Shown piece by piece: positions 33,768-42,601 of a stretch of DNA of 64,000 nucleotides (position 1 is the first letter of the stretch; each line of letters begins with the position of its first letter). This stretch comes from Acidimicrobiia bacterium UBA4744 (GTDB lineage Bacteria > Actinomycetota > Acidimicrobiia > Spongiisociales > UBA4744), in contig DHIO01000050.1 in NCBI GenBank assembly GCA_002403855.1, positions 2,992-66,991 of the forward strand, read 5' to 3'. Made by a program: the position numbers and the translations under genes. A model generated the notes under the pieces. That model did not search any database, was not told where the DNA came from, and was given only the letters and a program-made list of their open reading frames with translations.

Positions 33768-33785
33768 TTAGGCTAGAGTGCCTAA
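33768..33785. promoter_or_regulatory. Inverted repeat TTAGGC-N6-GCCTAA before the Tad operon (DtxR-box-like)
   Basis: TTAGGC (33768-33773) and GCCTAA (33780-33785) are perfect 6-bp arms around TAGAGT. The 18-base element resembles the DtxR/IdeR operator (TTAGGTTAGSCTAACCTAA) with one fewer central base. It overlaps candidate -10 boxes TAGGCT (33769-33774) and TAGAGT (33774-33779), and lies 16 bases before ATG 33801, in an unusually AT-rich patch starting near 33740. A metal-dependent repressor site is plausible, but only by resemblance. Confidence 0.4.
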
Positions 33786-33800
33786 AGGGAATGGGGGGCG

Positions 33801-34565
33801 ATGGCTGGGACCGTCCAATCGACTACACAACGTGGTCAACACTCGGTCGACGGGCCGCCGACACCGAGACGGAGCTTCATGAGCAGGCTCAGTTTCGGCC
33901 ACGCGGTCATGATCGTGGCCGGGCTTGCGGCATTCTTGCTCGTTTTCTCCCTTCTGAGGAATAGGGAGGAGACCTTTCAGATCGCAACTGCCGCAGGTGA
34001 CCTCCGAGCGGGAACCACGGTCACCGCTGCCTCGTTCGCCTACGCCGAGTTGGGCGTGGCGGATCGCAACCTCCTCGAAGCTTTACTCGATCCGGAGCAG
34101 GTTGCGCGCGCAATCGAGGAAGGATGGGTCGTGACACGGAGAGTGCAGGAGGGCGATCCCGTCAGGATGAGCGACTTCCGCACGCAGGCCGACACCTCCG
34201 AGGTGAGGGCGATGAGTATCCCGATCGAGCGCGGACACGCAGTCGCCGGGGCGCTGCAGGCAGGCGACCTGATCGACGTCATCGTCGTACGCAAAGGCGT
34301 GGCCGAATATGTCGTAACTGGGGCCGAGGTCCTCGATGTGGATGAAGGCGAAAGCCAGTTCGGCGGCGGTTTCAGCGTGACGCTTGCGGTCGATGGGCCC
34401 GCCAGTCTTCGCGTGGCATCCGCCTTGCGGGATGGCGGCATCGAGCTGGTGCGCGCAACAGGTGCGACCGGCGCAGATCCTTTGGACTTCTTCGATCCCC
34501 TTCAGGGCTCGTCCCCGGAGTCACCCCGTGGGGAACCGCCAACACTCGAGTCGAGGCCGGGCTGA
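33801..34565 (+). CDS. cpaB: Flp pilus assembly protein CpaB/RcpC (SAF domain)
   Basis: A 254-residue membrane-anchored protein: one transmembrane helix (HAVMIVAGLAAFLLVFSLL, ~33-52), then a SAF domain (IATAAGDLRAGTTVTAASF) and a second beta-rich RcpC-like region (GDLIDVIVVRKG). CpaB/RcpC assists Flp pilus assembly on the outer face of the membrane. The C-terminus is Pro/Ser/Glu-rich. It is the first gene of the operon of ten genes that runs to 41156. Confidence 0.86.
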   Translation: MAGTVQSTTQRGQHSVDGPPTPRRSFMSRLSFGHAVMIVAGLAAFLLVFSLLRNREETFQIATAAGDLRAGTTVTAASFAYAELGVADRNLLEALLDPEQVARAIEEGWVVTRRVQEGDPVRMSDFRTQADTSEVRAMSIPIERGHAVAGALQAGDLIDVIVVRKGVAEYVVTGAEVLDVDEGESQFGGGFSVTLAVDGPASLRVASALRDGGIELVRATGATGADPLDFFDPLQGSSPESPRGEPPTLESRPG

Positions 34566-34567
34566 CC

Positions 34568-35815
34568 ATGCCAGAACGGGAGCCGGTGATCGTGATGGCG
34601 CATTCGCCCCGGTCGTGGGCTCGGACGCTCAAGCAACATGTCATCGATCACGGTGGGGGCCGGATCATGGCATCGATCATGGCCGCCGAGGACGCCTCGC
34701 TCGACGGCTACGACGTCTTCGTTGCCGACGACACGACCTCATTCCTTACCCCGGGTTTCGTGGCAGATTTGCAGCGACGCGGGATCTCAGTGGTCGGCGT
34801 CTACAACCCGGCCGAAGCGGAGGCGAGCGGCAAGCAAAGACTGCTGGCTCTCCAAGTCGATGATGTCATTGAGGCCGATGCTTCTCCCAACGAGTTCTTG
34901 CGTGTGCTGGCCCGCGCTTCAGTTGGATCACTCACCTATGACGATCCCGGGTTTTCCGCCCTGATGGCGGATCTGGCACGTCCAGCGCTCGAGTACGAGG
35001 ACCCGTTCGACGGGTCTCCTCTCGGATCAGAGCGTGGTCGGTTGGTTGTGGTTGCCGGCGCATCTGGCGGGGTAGGAACGACCGAAGTCGCCATTGGGCT
35101 CGCCACGCTACTGGCGAGAAGTGGCAACGGTCCCGTTCTGGTCGACGCCGACGACGTAGGCCCCTCGGTCGTCCAGCGGCTGGGCTTGCCCGTGCATCCG
35201 AACCTCCGCTCAGCCATCGATGTGGTACACAACCGCAACGGAGATCTCCGAGACTCTCTGATTCCGGTCACCGTCGGAGGTTTTGAAGTTTTGGGTGGGC
35301 TGGCGAATCGGAGAGATTGGTATGAGCTGCGGCCGGCAGACGTCGCCGAGGCCGTTCTCGAGTTGGCCCGCATACGGGACCATATCGTCGTCAACGTCTC
35401 ATCCCGTTTGGAGGATCTGCCGGCTATCGGCGGTCCGGCTCGGTACGGCGTGACCCGCTCCGTGTTGGCACTCGCGGATGTGGTCCTCCTGGTCGCGCGC
35501 CCAACCCCCGTCGGCGTCGCTCGGGTGCTCGACTGGATTGCCGAGGCAACCCCGTTGATTGAGGCCACCCCTCTCATCGTTGCGTTCAATGGCTTCGAAG
35601 GTGGCGCCTTCAAAGCAGCCGAAATCGAGGCAGAGCTTTGCCACGTCTACCAGCCTCGTGCAATTCGTTTCATTTCCCGCGACAAGAGCCTGGCCCACGC
35701 CACATGGCAAGGGATGCTGCCCAATCGTGGTCCGTTCTTGAAGTCGCTGGCAGATTTGTCGGCTGCTGTAGTTCCGTCGACCCGAGCACGCCGCAGGATC
35801 CGGAGAACGCAGTGA
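34568..35815 (+). CDS. cpaE: Flp pilus assembly ATPase-like protein CpaE/TadZ
   Basis: A 415-residue protein: an N-terminal receiver-like domain (~1-120) without a clear phospho-acceptor, then a MinD/ParA-type ATPase with deviant Walker A GASGGVGTTEVA (Thr in place of the usual Lys-Ser/Thr ending) and VLVDADDVGPS. In the Tad system TadZ/CpaE marks the polar assembly site. The Walker A lysine is not obvious (GGVGTT), so ATP hydrolysis may be weak or lost, as in some TadZ proteins. Confidence 0.84.
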   Translation: MPEREPVIVMAHSPRSWARTLKQHVIDHGGGRIMASIMAAEDASLDGYDVFVADDTTSFLTPGFVADLQRRGISVVGVYNPAEAEASGKQRLLALQVDDVIEADASPNEFLRVLARASVGSLTYDDPGFSALMADLARPALEYEDPFDGSPLGSERGRLVVVAGASGGVGTTEVAIGLATLLARSGNGPVLVDADDVGPSVVQRLGLPVHPNLRSAIDVVHNRNGDLRDSLIPVTVGGFEVLGGLANRRDWYELRPADVAEAVLELARIRDHIVVNVSSRLEDLPAIGGPARYGVTRSVLALADVVLLVARPTPVGVARVLDWIAEATPLIEATPLIVAFNGFEGGAFKAAEIEAELCHVYQPRAIRFISRDKSLAHATWQGMLPNRGPFLKSLADLSAAVVPSTRARRRIRRTQ

Positions 35816-37110
35816 CGACCGAAGCCGTCACCAGTGCCTACGAGAGCATTCGAAACCAGGCCCTGATAGGGCTCGACAGGGAGAAACTGGACCCGGGCAA
35901 GGATCCGGAAGCGGTTCAGCGGCTGGTAAGCGTCATCGTGGACGACTACCAATCTCAAGCCCACTCCGGAAACGCTCCTGCCCTTCGTGATACCGGGGAC
36001 ATGATTCGGCGGGTTCTGCGGTCTATCTCCGGATTTGGCGCATTGAGCCAGCTACTGGACAACCCAACCGTCGAGGAGATCTTCATCGAAGGGCCGCACG
36101 TCACCTACATCGACGGTTCGGGTCGATTGCAGGTCTTGACTACGCCCACCACCGCCGACGAGAACCGGCAAACAATCAACCGTTTGCTCGCGGATACGGA
36201 TCGGCATATCGATACCGCAAACCCAATCGTGCAAGCTCGAGTGCTGAACGATTCGGCACGGCTCACCGCGGTCATACCCCCCGTCGCTGATGACGTGTCG
36301 GCCACCATCCGCAGATACACCATGCGCAAAGAGACCCTCGGACATCTGGTTGAACTCAGGTCGGTATCCCCGGCAGCAGCCGGGTTCCTGTGGGCAGTCG
36401 CCCAAACCAATGCCTCTGTTCTGGTATCCGGACAACCGGGCGCGGGCAAGACATCCCTGCTGGCCGCGTTGATGGCTGCAGCTCCTCCGACCCACTGTGT
36501 TCGTTGCATCGAAGAGGTCCGCGAATTGCATGTACCGTTGAGCCCTCACAGCTCGTACTACGAGGCTCGCGCCCCGGGTCTCGACGGCAGCGGAGAAGTG
36601 TCGGTCCGCGCCATGGTCAAGACGGTCCTGGCGATGCGGGCCGACCGGATCGTCGTCGGAGAAGTTCGGGGCGCCGAAGCCTTCGAACTCACGCGGGCTT
36701 CGAACGCTGGTTGTGGCTTCTCGTGTACGGTGCACGCAAACTCAGCACGAGAGGCTCTCAGCGCTATCGTCAACACAGCCCTGATGGCCGGCGAGAACGT
36801 CACCGAACCGGTGGTCCGCAGGGTATTCGCCAGCACTATCGACTTCGTGATCCATCTTGATCGCGATCCGATAACCAGAGGACGGGAAGGCATCCGGCGG
36901 CAGATCCTCGAGATTCTGGCGGTTACTCCGTCGTTGACCGGGGATGATTTCACGACGGAACAAATCTTCAGCAGAGAAGCACTTGGTGCTCCGTTGCGAT
37001 GGAGCGGCCATTTACCACCTGCGGCAACGGTCGACCTCATCGACCGCGCCCTGGCCGGCACCGGACACACCACCTACTCGATCTGCGAAGGACAGACAAC
37101 CCCGCTATGA
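35812..37110 (+). CDS. cpaF: Tad pilus secretion ATPase CpaF/TadA
   Basis: A 432-residue type II/IV secretion ATPase. Start GTG 35812 overlaps the cpaE stop (GTGA). Walker A GQPGAGKTSLL, the Asp box (RCIEEVRELHVP), the Walker B-like MRADRIVVGEVRGAEAFEL and the His box TVHANSAREAL are intact. The N-terminal domain (PTVEEIFIEGP) matches CpaF. It powers Flp pilin assembly from the cytoplasmic side. Confidence 0.93.
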   Translation: MTTEAVTSAYESIRNQALIGLDREKLDPGKDPEAVQRLVSVIVDDYQSQAHSGNAPALRDTGDMIRRVLRSISGFGALSQLLDNPTVEEIFIEGPHVTYIDGSGRLQVLTTPTTADENRQTINRLLADTDRHIDTANPIVQARVLNDSARLTAVIPPVADDVSATIRRYTMRKETLGHLVELRSVSPAAAGFLWAVAQTNASVLVSGQPGAGKTSLLAALMAAAPPTHCVRCIEEVRELHVPLSPHSSYYEARAPGLDGSGEVSVRAMVKTVLAMRADRIVVGEVRGAEAFELTRASNAGCGFSCTVHANSAREALSAIVNTALMAGENVTEPVVRRVFASTIDFVIHLDRDPITRGREGIRRQILEILAVTPSLTGDDFTTEQIFSREALGAPLRWSGHLPPAATVDLIDRALAGTGHTTYSICEGQTTPL

Positions 37111-38015
37111 GGCTGCTGGCGGCTTTCATGGCCGGAATCTCGGTCTATCTGGCAGTCGGCTACATCACGGGCTTCGCTCCGAACCTTCGGTGGCGGATTG
37201 GACAAGAGGGCTCTGGTCTGAGCGGCCGGCAGGTGTGGCTGATGCAGGCCGGCGCTCGACTCTCGCCGGGCCAGTTCTTGGCGTGGTCCCTTCTTGTCGG
37301 GCTCTTGGCGTTCGTGATCGGCATGGCATTGACCGGAGTCCCCTGGGTCTCCCTTCCCCCGTCGGTGGCGTTGGCGTTTCTTCCTCGCTGGTACTTCAGT
37401 CGAAGGAGGATTCGGAGATTGAGCGAGGTTCACGAGGCCTGGCCGGATGGCCTTCGGCACATCGTGTCCTCTCTGCGATCGGGGATGAGCCTCACCGCCG
37501 CCCTCGATGAACTAGCGCGGACCGGACCGGCACCGCTACGGCTTGCGTTCGGCCGCTACCCAGCGTTATCGAGAACCCTGGGAGTCGATGCCACCCTCGC
37601 TCTCATTCGAGAAGAGCTGGCCGACCCCACTTCCGACCGGGTGATTGAGATCCTGATGGTGGCATATGAACGTGGCGGATCCATCGTTCCCAACGTGTTG
37701 ACAGATCTGTCTGATGCCACAACGAGTGATCTCCGGACCGTTGAAGAAATCCGCACGAATGCACTGGAGCAGCGAATCAATGGTCGCATTGTGTTCGTGG
37801 TTCCTTGGCTGGTGCTGTTGCTGCTCACTTCGCAGCCCGGTCCATTTCGGGACTTCTACTCGTCGGCAGCAGGGGTTGTCGTGGTAGTAGTGGGCGGCTT
37901 GATGAGCCTGGTCGGAGCTTGGCTGTTGGCGAAGTTGAGTCGTGACACCGTCGAACCTCGCGTCCTTGGCTCATCGGCGTCTGGACTACCGCCAAGTTCA
38001 GGATCGTCGTCGTGA
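37107..38015 (+). CDS. tadB: Tad pilus inner-membrane platform protein TadB
   Basis: A 302-residue T2SSF-type membrane protein. Two N-terminal helices, a cytoplasmic four-helix domain (LPDGLRHIVSSLRSGMSLTAALDELA region), and two C-terminal helices. ATG 37107 overlaps the cpaF stop (ATGA). It forms the assembly platform with TadC. Confidence 0.88.
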   Translation: MRLLAAFMAGISVYLAVGYITGFAPNLRWRIGQEGSGLSGRQVWLMQAGARLSPGQFLAWSLLVGLLAFVIGMALTGVPWVSLPPSVALAFLPRWYFSRRRIRRLSEVHEAWPDGLRHIVSSLRSGMSLTAALDELARTGPAPLRLAFGRYPALSRTLGVDATLALIREELADPTSDRVIEILMVAYERGGSIVPNVLTDLSDATTSDLRTVEEIRTNALEQRINGRIVFVVPWLVLLLLTSQPGPFRDFYSSAAGVVVVVVGGLMSLVGAWLLAKLSRDTVEPRVLGSSASGLPPSSGSSS

Positions 38016-38980
38016 GCGAATCGGGGTGGGTGCTCCTGACGGCCGCACTGACAGCAATTGCAGCATCGGCAGCAGTCCACACGGTCGTGCGTCCCACAGT
38101 CCGGCTGAGCGGAAGGTTGCGCCCCTATTCGGCCGTCAGTCGCAGCATGTTGGGCAGCAGCACCCTACTCCTACGGTGGGAAACCAGCACAGGATTCGCA
38201 AAACGCATGGGGCTCGGTCGGCTGCTGGGACCGCCGCTGACCGCCCTGGCCGGCCGGGTCGGGTCCTTCATCGAAGCAACCAGTGAGGAACGGCTGGTGA
38301 TCAAGATCCGGCAATCGGGTTTGTTCACCAACACGAATGGGGCGGCGCGGCTCCAGGAGTACCGCATACGCCAATTCACCACGGCAGTTGCCGGAGCCGC
38401 GGCAGCCTCGGCTTTGGGCCTGTTCCTCGCCCGACCGACACTGCTGGTCCTCATTCTGGCGGTGACCGGCTTCGTCGGTGGAGCGGCCTACTGGCGGAGC
38501 CGGATCGACCGAGCGATTGAGGCTCGCCGTACTCGAATGGAAATCGAGTTGTACACCGTCAACCAACAATTGGCCTTGCGGGTTCGGATCGGGGGTGGAG
38601 TGATCGCTGCAGTTCGGCAGTTGGTCGGCCGGAGTCGCGGAGCCGTGGTCGAGGAGCTTCGAGAAGCCATGCGACTGATCCAGGGGGGTATGCCTGCATC
38701 GAAGTCATTTGACCGGCTGGCAGACCTGACCCCTGAACCGCAGGCCGCCAGGTTGTATCAGCTGCTCGCCACATCGGAAGAACGCGGATCCGACCTCGCA
38801 GAAGCTTTGCTCTCTATGAGTGAAGACATTCGTGAGGATCGCCGGGAGGCAATGCGGAGACTCGCCACGAAACGGAGAGCAGCCATGCTCATCCCGATCG
38901 TGGGGCTGATGGCTCCCATCATCATCCTTTTTGTCGGGGCGCCACTTCCCTGGATCGTGTTTGGGGGGTTGGGGAGTTGA
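38012..38980 (+). CDS. tadC: Tad pilus inner-membrane platform protein TadC
   Basis: A 322-residue T2SSF-type protein with the same plan as TadB: helices near the N-terminus and the cytoplasmic domain GGVIAAVRQLVGRSRGAVVEELREAM...RGSDLAEALLSMSEDIREDRREAMRR, then a C-terminal helix pair. GTG 38012 overlaps the tadB stop. A 48-base gap to the pilin gene holds GAGAAAGGGA before the pilin ATG. Confidence 0.88.
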   Translation: MSESGWVLLTAALTAIAASAAVHTVVRPTVRLSGRLRPYSAVSRSMLGSSTLLLRWETSTGFAKRMGLGRLLGPPLTALAGRVGSFIEATSEERLVIKIRQSGLFTNTNGAARLQEYRIRQFTTAVAGAAAASALGLFLARPTLLVLILAVTGFVGGAAYWRSRIDRAIEARRTRMEIELYTVNQQLALRVRIGGGVIAAVRQLVGRSRGAVVEELREAMRLIQGGMPASKSFDRLADLTPEPQAARLYQLLATSEERGSDLAEALLSMSEDIREDRREAMRRLATKRRAAMLIPIVGLMAPIIILFVGAPLPWIVFGGLGS

Positions 38981-39028
38981 GATCCATGAAGGTGCTGGAA
39001 ATTCGAAAAGCAGGAGAAAGGGATCGGG

Positions 39029-39241
39029 ATGAACGATGCAATGAAGAAGATCTACCTGTCGACACACGACGCATGGGCGTCGGTTCGAGACGATGACCGA
39101 GGATTCCAAACGGCCGAAGCGATCGCCATTGCAGCGGTGGGCATCATCGTGCTGGCAGCAATCCTGGCGGTTCTGCAGGTACTGGGGGTCGATGTCATCA
39201 ACTGGCTTCGAAGCCAATTCGGGATTCCGTCGAGCGGCTGA
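39029..39241 (+). CDS. flp: Flp-type major pilin
   Basis: A 70-residue prepilin. The leader ends RG|FQTAEAIAIAAVGIIVLA: cleavage after Gly, Phe at +1 and Glu at +5, followed by a ~20-residue hydrophobic helix, then a short C-terminal tail. This is the class IVb Flp pilin form. No prepilin peptidase is encoded in the window, so processing relies on a gene elsewhere. ATG 39029 and 39041 are both possible starts. Confidence 0.87.
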   Translation: MNDAMKKIYLSTHDAWASVRDDDRGFQTAEAIAIAAVGIIVLAAILAVLQVLGVDVINWLRSQFGIPSSG

Positions 39242-39247
39242 CGGACT

Positions 39248-39655
39248 GTGAACTTCTCGCGACCTGAGGAGGAGAGTGGGTTCACTTCCCTCCAGTTTGC
39301 GGTCATGGCCTTCTTCACCATGCTCGTCTTTGCCGCCGTCGTGAATCTGGTAGCCGTGCAATTTCAACGAGGGGCGATACGGGTAGCCATAGACGAGGGA
39401 GCTCGTTACGGGGCTGCCGTTGCTCACTCAGAGAGAGACTGTGAGCAACTGGCGGAGTCCATTCTCTACGGTGAGGGGTCGGGCCTGTTGCGGGGAAGCT
39501 TGGGCGAAGGCATCGACATCACCTGTGAGGTCTTCGGGACGGAGATGGTAGCGAGAGCGGTCGGTGCCTCATCCTGGTGGATCGGAGGTATGCCCGACGT
39601 CGATTTCGTGCTGGAGGGTAGGGCCGTGCTGGAAACGGTGACGCAGATGCCATGA
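39248..39655 (+). CDS. TadE-like minor pilin with Gln at the +5 position
   Basis: A 135-residue pseudopilin-like protein. The N-terminal region SG|FTSLQFAVMAFFTMLVFAAVV carries the prepilin-type site, but the +5 residue is Gln where pilins need Glu for methylation and assembly. The following domain contains two Cys (DCEQL and ITCEVF) that may form a disulfide. GTG 39248 lies six bases after the Flp stop. It is one of three consecutive TadE/TadG-type genes. Confidence 0.75.
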   Translation: MNFSRPEEESGFTSLQFAVMAFFTMLVFAAVVNLVAVQFQRGAIRVAIDEGARYGAAVAHSERDCEQLAESILYGEGSGLLRGSLGEGIDITCEVFGTEMVARAVGASSWWIGGMPDVDFVLEGRAVLETVTQMP

Positions 39656-40092
39656 GCGCGAAGGAACGAACCCCTCAAGCGGGCTTTGCGGCAGCTGAAT
39701 GGGCTGTGGGACTTGCCCTGATCGTGCTGCCATTGGTGATGATCGTCGGTTCGGTAGCGCCATGGCATGCCCGGCAGACAATGGCACGGGAAATCAGCCA
39801 GGAAGCGGCTCGTAGCCTCGCACTGGCCGCCGATTGGGAGGCGGGTTTGGCCTCCTCGAATCGTTTGGCAGCAACGATTGCAGCGAACTACGGGCTCGAC
39901 GAAGGCGATTGGGGTTTTGTGATCATCGGAACCGACCCCGCCGGAATGGGCCTGGTCCGGGGCGTCGATGTGGTGGTCGAAGTGCGAGTGCGTATCCCGG
40001 CCCTGACCATTCCCGGCATCGGATCCCTGGCGGAGGTCTGGTGGCATACCCGGCACGTCGAGCACGTAGATGACTTCCGGAGCTTCCCATGA
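39652..40092 (+). CDS. TadE-like minor pilin
   Basis: A 146-residue pseudopilin with AG|FAAAEWAVGLALIVLPLVMIV: Gly at -1, Phe +1, Glu +5 and a hydrophobic helix, as in TadE. The ~100-residue C-terminal domain has no recognised fold. ATG 39652 overlaps the previous stop by four bases, so the three genes are tightly coupled. Confidence 0.78.
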   Translation: MSAKERTPQAGFAAAEWAVGLALIVLPLVMIVGSVAPWHARQTMAREISQEAARSLALAADWEAGLASSNRLAATIAANYGLDEGDWGFVIIGTDPAGMGLVRGVDVVVEVRVRIPALTIPGIGSLAEVWWHTRHVEHVDDFRSFP

Positions 40093-40538
40093 GAATCCTC
40101 CAGGGAGAAGACGGCTTCACCAGTGTCAACTTCATGTTGATGATGCTGGTGTTGATCATTGCCGTGGGGGCGATCTCTGTCGACCTCTGGAATCTGGTAG
40201 CCGAGCACCGCGAGGTTGCCGGAGTAGTAGATGGAGCAGCAATCTCAGCCGCAAACGCGGTCGATAGGGAAGCGTTGCGACAGAATCCACCGCAGGTGCG
40301 GCTTCGACCCGATCTTGCGATAGCCCGTGCCTGCAGCTACTTACAGACGCATGTTGGTGTCGGTGCTTGCCCGGGTCCCGACGTCCGGGTCCTGGTTGAA
40401 GGCGACATGGTGTCGGTCACGATGCGGCGTGACGTAGGACTGACGCTGCTGCGGGTCTTCTCTGGATTGAACGCGGCCTTGGACACATCACCGATTGGGG
40501 TGATGGCGACATCAACCGCCGGAGCCACGAGAAGGTGA
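40089..40538 (+). CDS. TadG/TadE-like pseudopilin with Asn at +5
   Basis: A 149-residue protein, DG|FTSVNFMLMMLVLIIAVGAISVDL, with the prepilin-type junction but Asn in place of Glu at +5. ISVDLWNLVAEHREVAGVVDGAAISAANA is the Flp-associated TadG-like segment (VDGAALAAA-type pattern in TadG). It has two Cys (ARACSYL, GACPG). ATG 40089 overlaps the previous stop (ATGA). Confidence 0.75.
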   Translation: MRILQGEDGFTSVNFMLMMLVLIIAVGAISVDLWNLVAEHREVAGVVDGAAISAANAVDREALRQNPPQVRLRPDLAIARACSYLQTHVGVGACPGPDVRVLVEGDMVSVTMRRDVGLTLLRVFSGLNAALDTSPIGVMATSTAGATRR

Positions 40539-40547
40539 AGGCACGCC

Positions 40548-41156
<609 letters not shown>

Positions 41157-41159
41157 TCC

Positions 41160-42374
41160 TCACGAATGTTCTACAAGAACAACTGCCGTTAACGAATCGA
41201 CCAACCTCTTGCCAACTTCTCGTCTCAGACTGGGTGGTCGAGGTCGGTAAGGGCGGCCGTCTGGCCTGATGAAGATCAGGTCTCCGTTGGGGCTTCCTTC
41301 GATCTTCCATCCCGCTTCGTGGACGAGCCGGTGGTGGTAGCCGCAGAGGGTTACGAGATTGTCGAGGTCGGTGGGTCCTCCGTTCGACCAGTGGACAAGA
41401 TGGTGGGCGTGGGCGAATCGTGTGCGTTCACAGCCCGGGAACCGGCAGCCCTGGTCGCGCCGGCGGATCTGGCGGTTCAGCCAGGCAGGGATGGTACGAC
41501 TGGTGCGCCCGATACCGACCGGGAGGCCATTGGATCCTTCCAGCACGGCCTGCAGGCGGGCATCACAGCTCAACCGGCGTGCGGACTCGGCGGTGAGGGT
41601 GGAACCACCTTCTATTCCTCCGGTCCCGCGACCGTTGGTGAGGGTTTCGACGTCAACGTGCACGACCACGTTGGCCCGGTCCGGGTCCGGGTCAGATGCC
41701 AGAGAACCCGAGGCGATCTCTATCAAGGCGTCGGCGAGACGCACATCGGGATCCTCGTAGATCTGGCGATCGGCGTTTTGGGGGACCCGACGTTCGGCCC
41801 GTTCGAGTGCCTTCTCGACGACGGCGCCATCGGCGCCGGGAATCCGCCCGCGGAGGTGGAACCACTGACGGTCTCGATCCCACCACTTCGTCAAGGATCG
41901 TCGGCTGCGGGTCCTTTCGTCCTCCTCCGGAGCCCGATTGCGCCGGGCCAGGGTATGAACTTGGGAAGCCGAGAGGCCTTGAGCCTCTTCGGCGAGGATC
42001 TCCTCGGTGTCCGGGCCGGCGAACCGGGTCAACGAACGAACCTTGTCCCACGACAAACGCCCTTCGCCAAAGGCCTTCGCAATGGTGGGAAGCTCCTCGA
42101 GCCCCGCACCGACGGACACCAACTGGGAGGCGGTCCCGTACGCGACCCCCAGTTGGGCGACTAGCCAGGCGCTCATCGAGGTAGCTCCGTCTTCCTTCCA
42201 GGATTCGGTGCGGTCGTGCGCGGCGATCACCTCCACCAGCGTACGGCGAATGGCGCACTCGGCGGCGAACAACTGCGCGATGGCGTCCGACCGTTCGACG
42301 GCCGGTCTGCTCTCATACGGATTGCCATCCACGACTTCCCCTTCCATCGGGTGGGGAAGTGATGGTTCAACCAT
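41160..42374 (-). CDS. DUF222/HNH endonuclease family protein (13E12-type)
   Basis: A 404-residue protein. The DUF222 helical region (~30-270) precedes a C-terminal HNH motif: CRFPGCERTRFAHAHHLVHWSNGGPTDLDNLVTLCGYHHRLVHE, with the His-His and Asn and the metal-binding His residues intact. This family is often multicopy in actinobacteria and in part associated with mobile 13E12 elements; nuclease function is predicted. ATG 42374 is the likely start (ATG 42347 also possible). It lies three bases after the end of the Tad operon on the opposite strand. Confidence 0.87.
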   Translation of the reverse strand: MVEPSLPHPMEGEVVDGNPYESRPAVERSDAIAQLFAAECAIRRTLVEVIAAHDRTESWKEDGATSMSAWLVAQLGVAYGTASQLVSVGAGLEELPTIAKAFGEGRLSWDKVRSLTRFAGPDTEEILAEEAQGLSASQVHTLARRNRAPEEDERTRSRRSLTKWWDRDRQWFHLRGRIPGADGAVVEKALERAERRVPQNADRQIYEDPDVRLADALIEIASGSLASDPDPDRANVVVHVDVETLTNGRGTGGIEGGSTLTAESARRLSCDARLQAVLEGSNGLPVGIGRTSRTIPAWLNRQIRRRDQGCRFPGCERTRFAHAHHLVHWSNGGPTDLDNLVTLCGYHHRLVHEAGWKIEGSPNGDLIFIRPDGRPYRPRPPSLRREVGKRLVDSLTAVVLVEHS

Positions 42375-42601
42375 ACGACCCGGGTGTGACAGAGAATGCC
42401 CTGCCTCATCGCTCGGACCCAACACGACCGGCGCGCAGGTTCGGACGCGGAGTTGATCCACCCCCAGGCGCCACCGGTCGAGAGCTCGCCGAGCGCATGG
42501 GAGTGGCTGCACGACGCACAGGCAGCGGTTCCACGAAAGACCTCCCACCCGGGGACCATTTGGGGATCTCTTCATCGAGACGCGCGATTGCGGCGGAGGC
42601 T

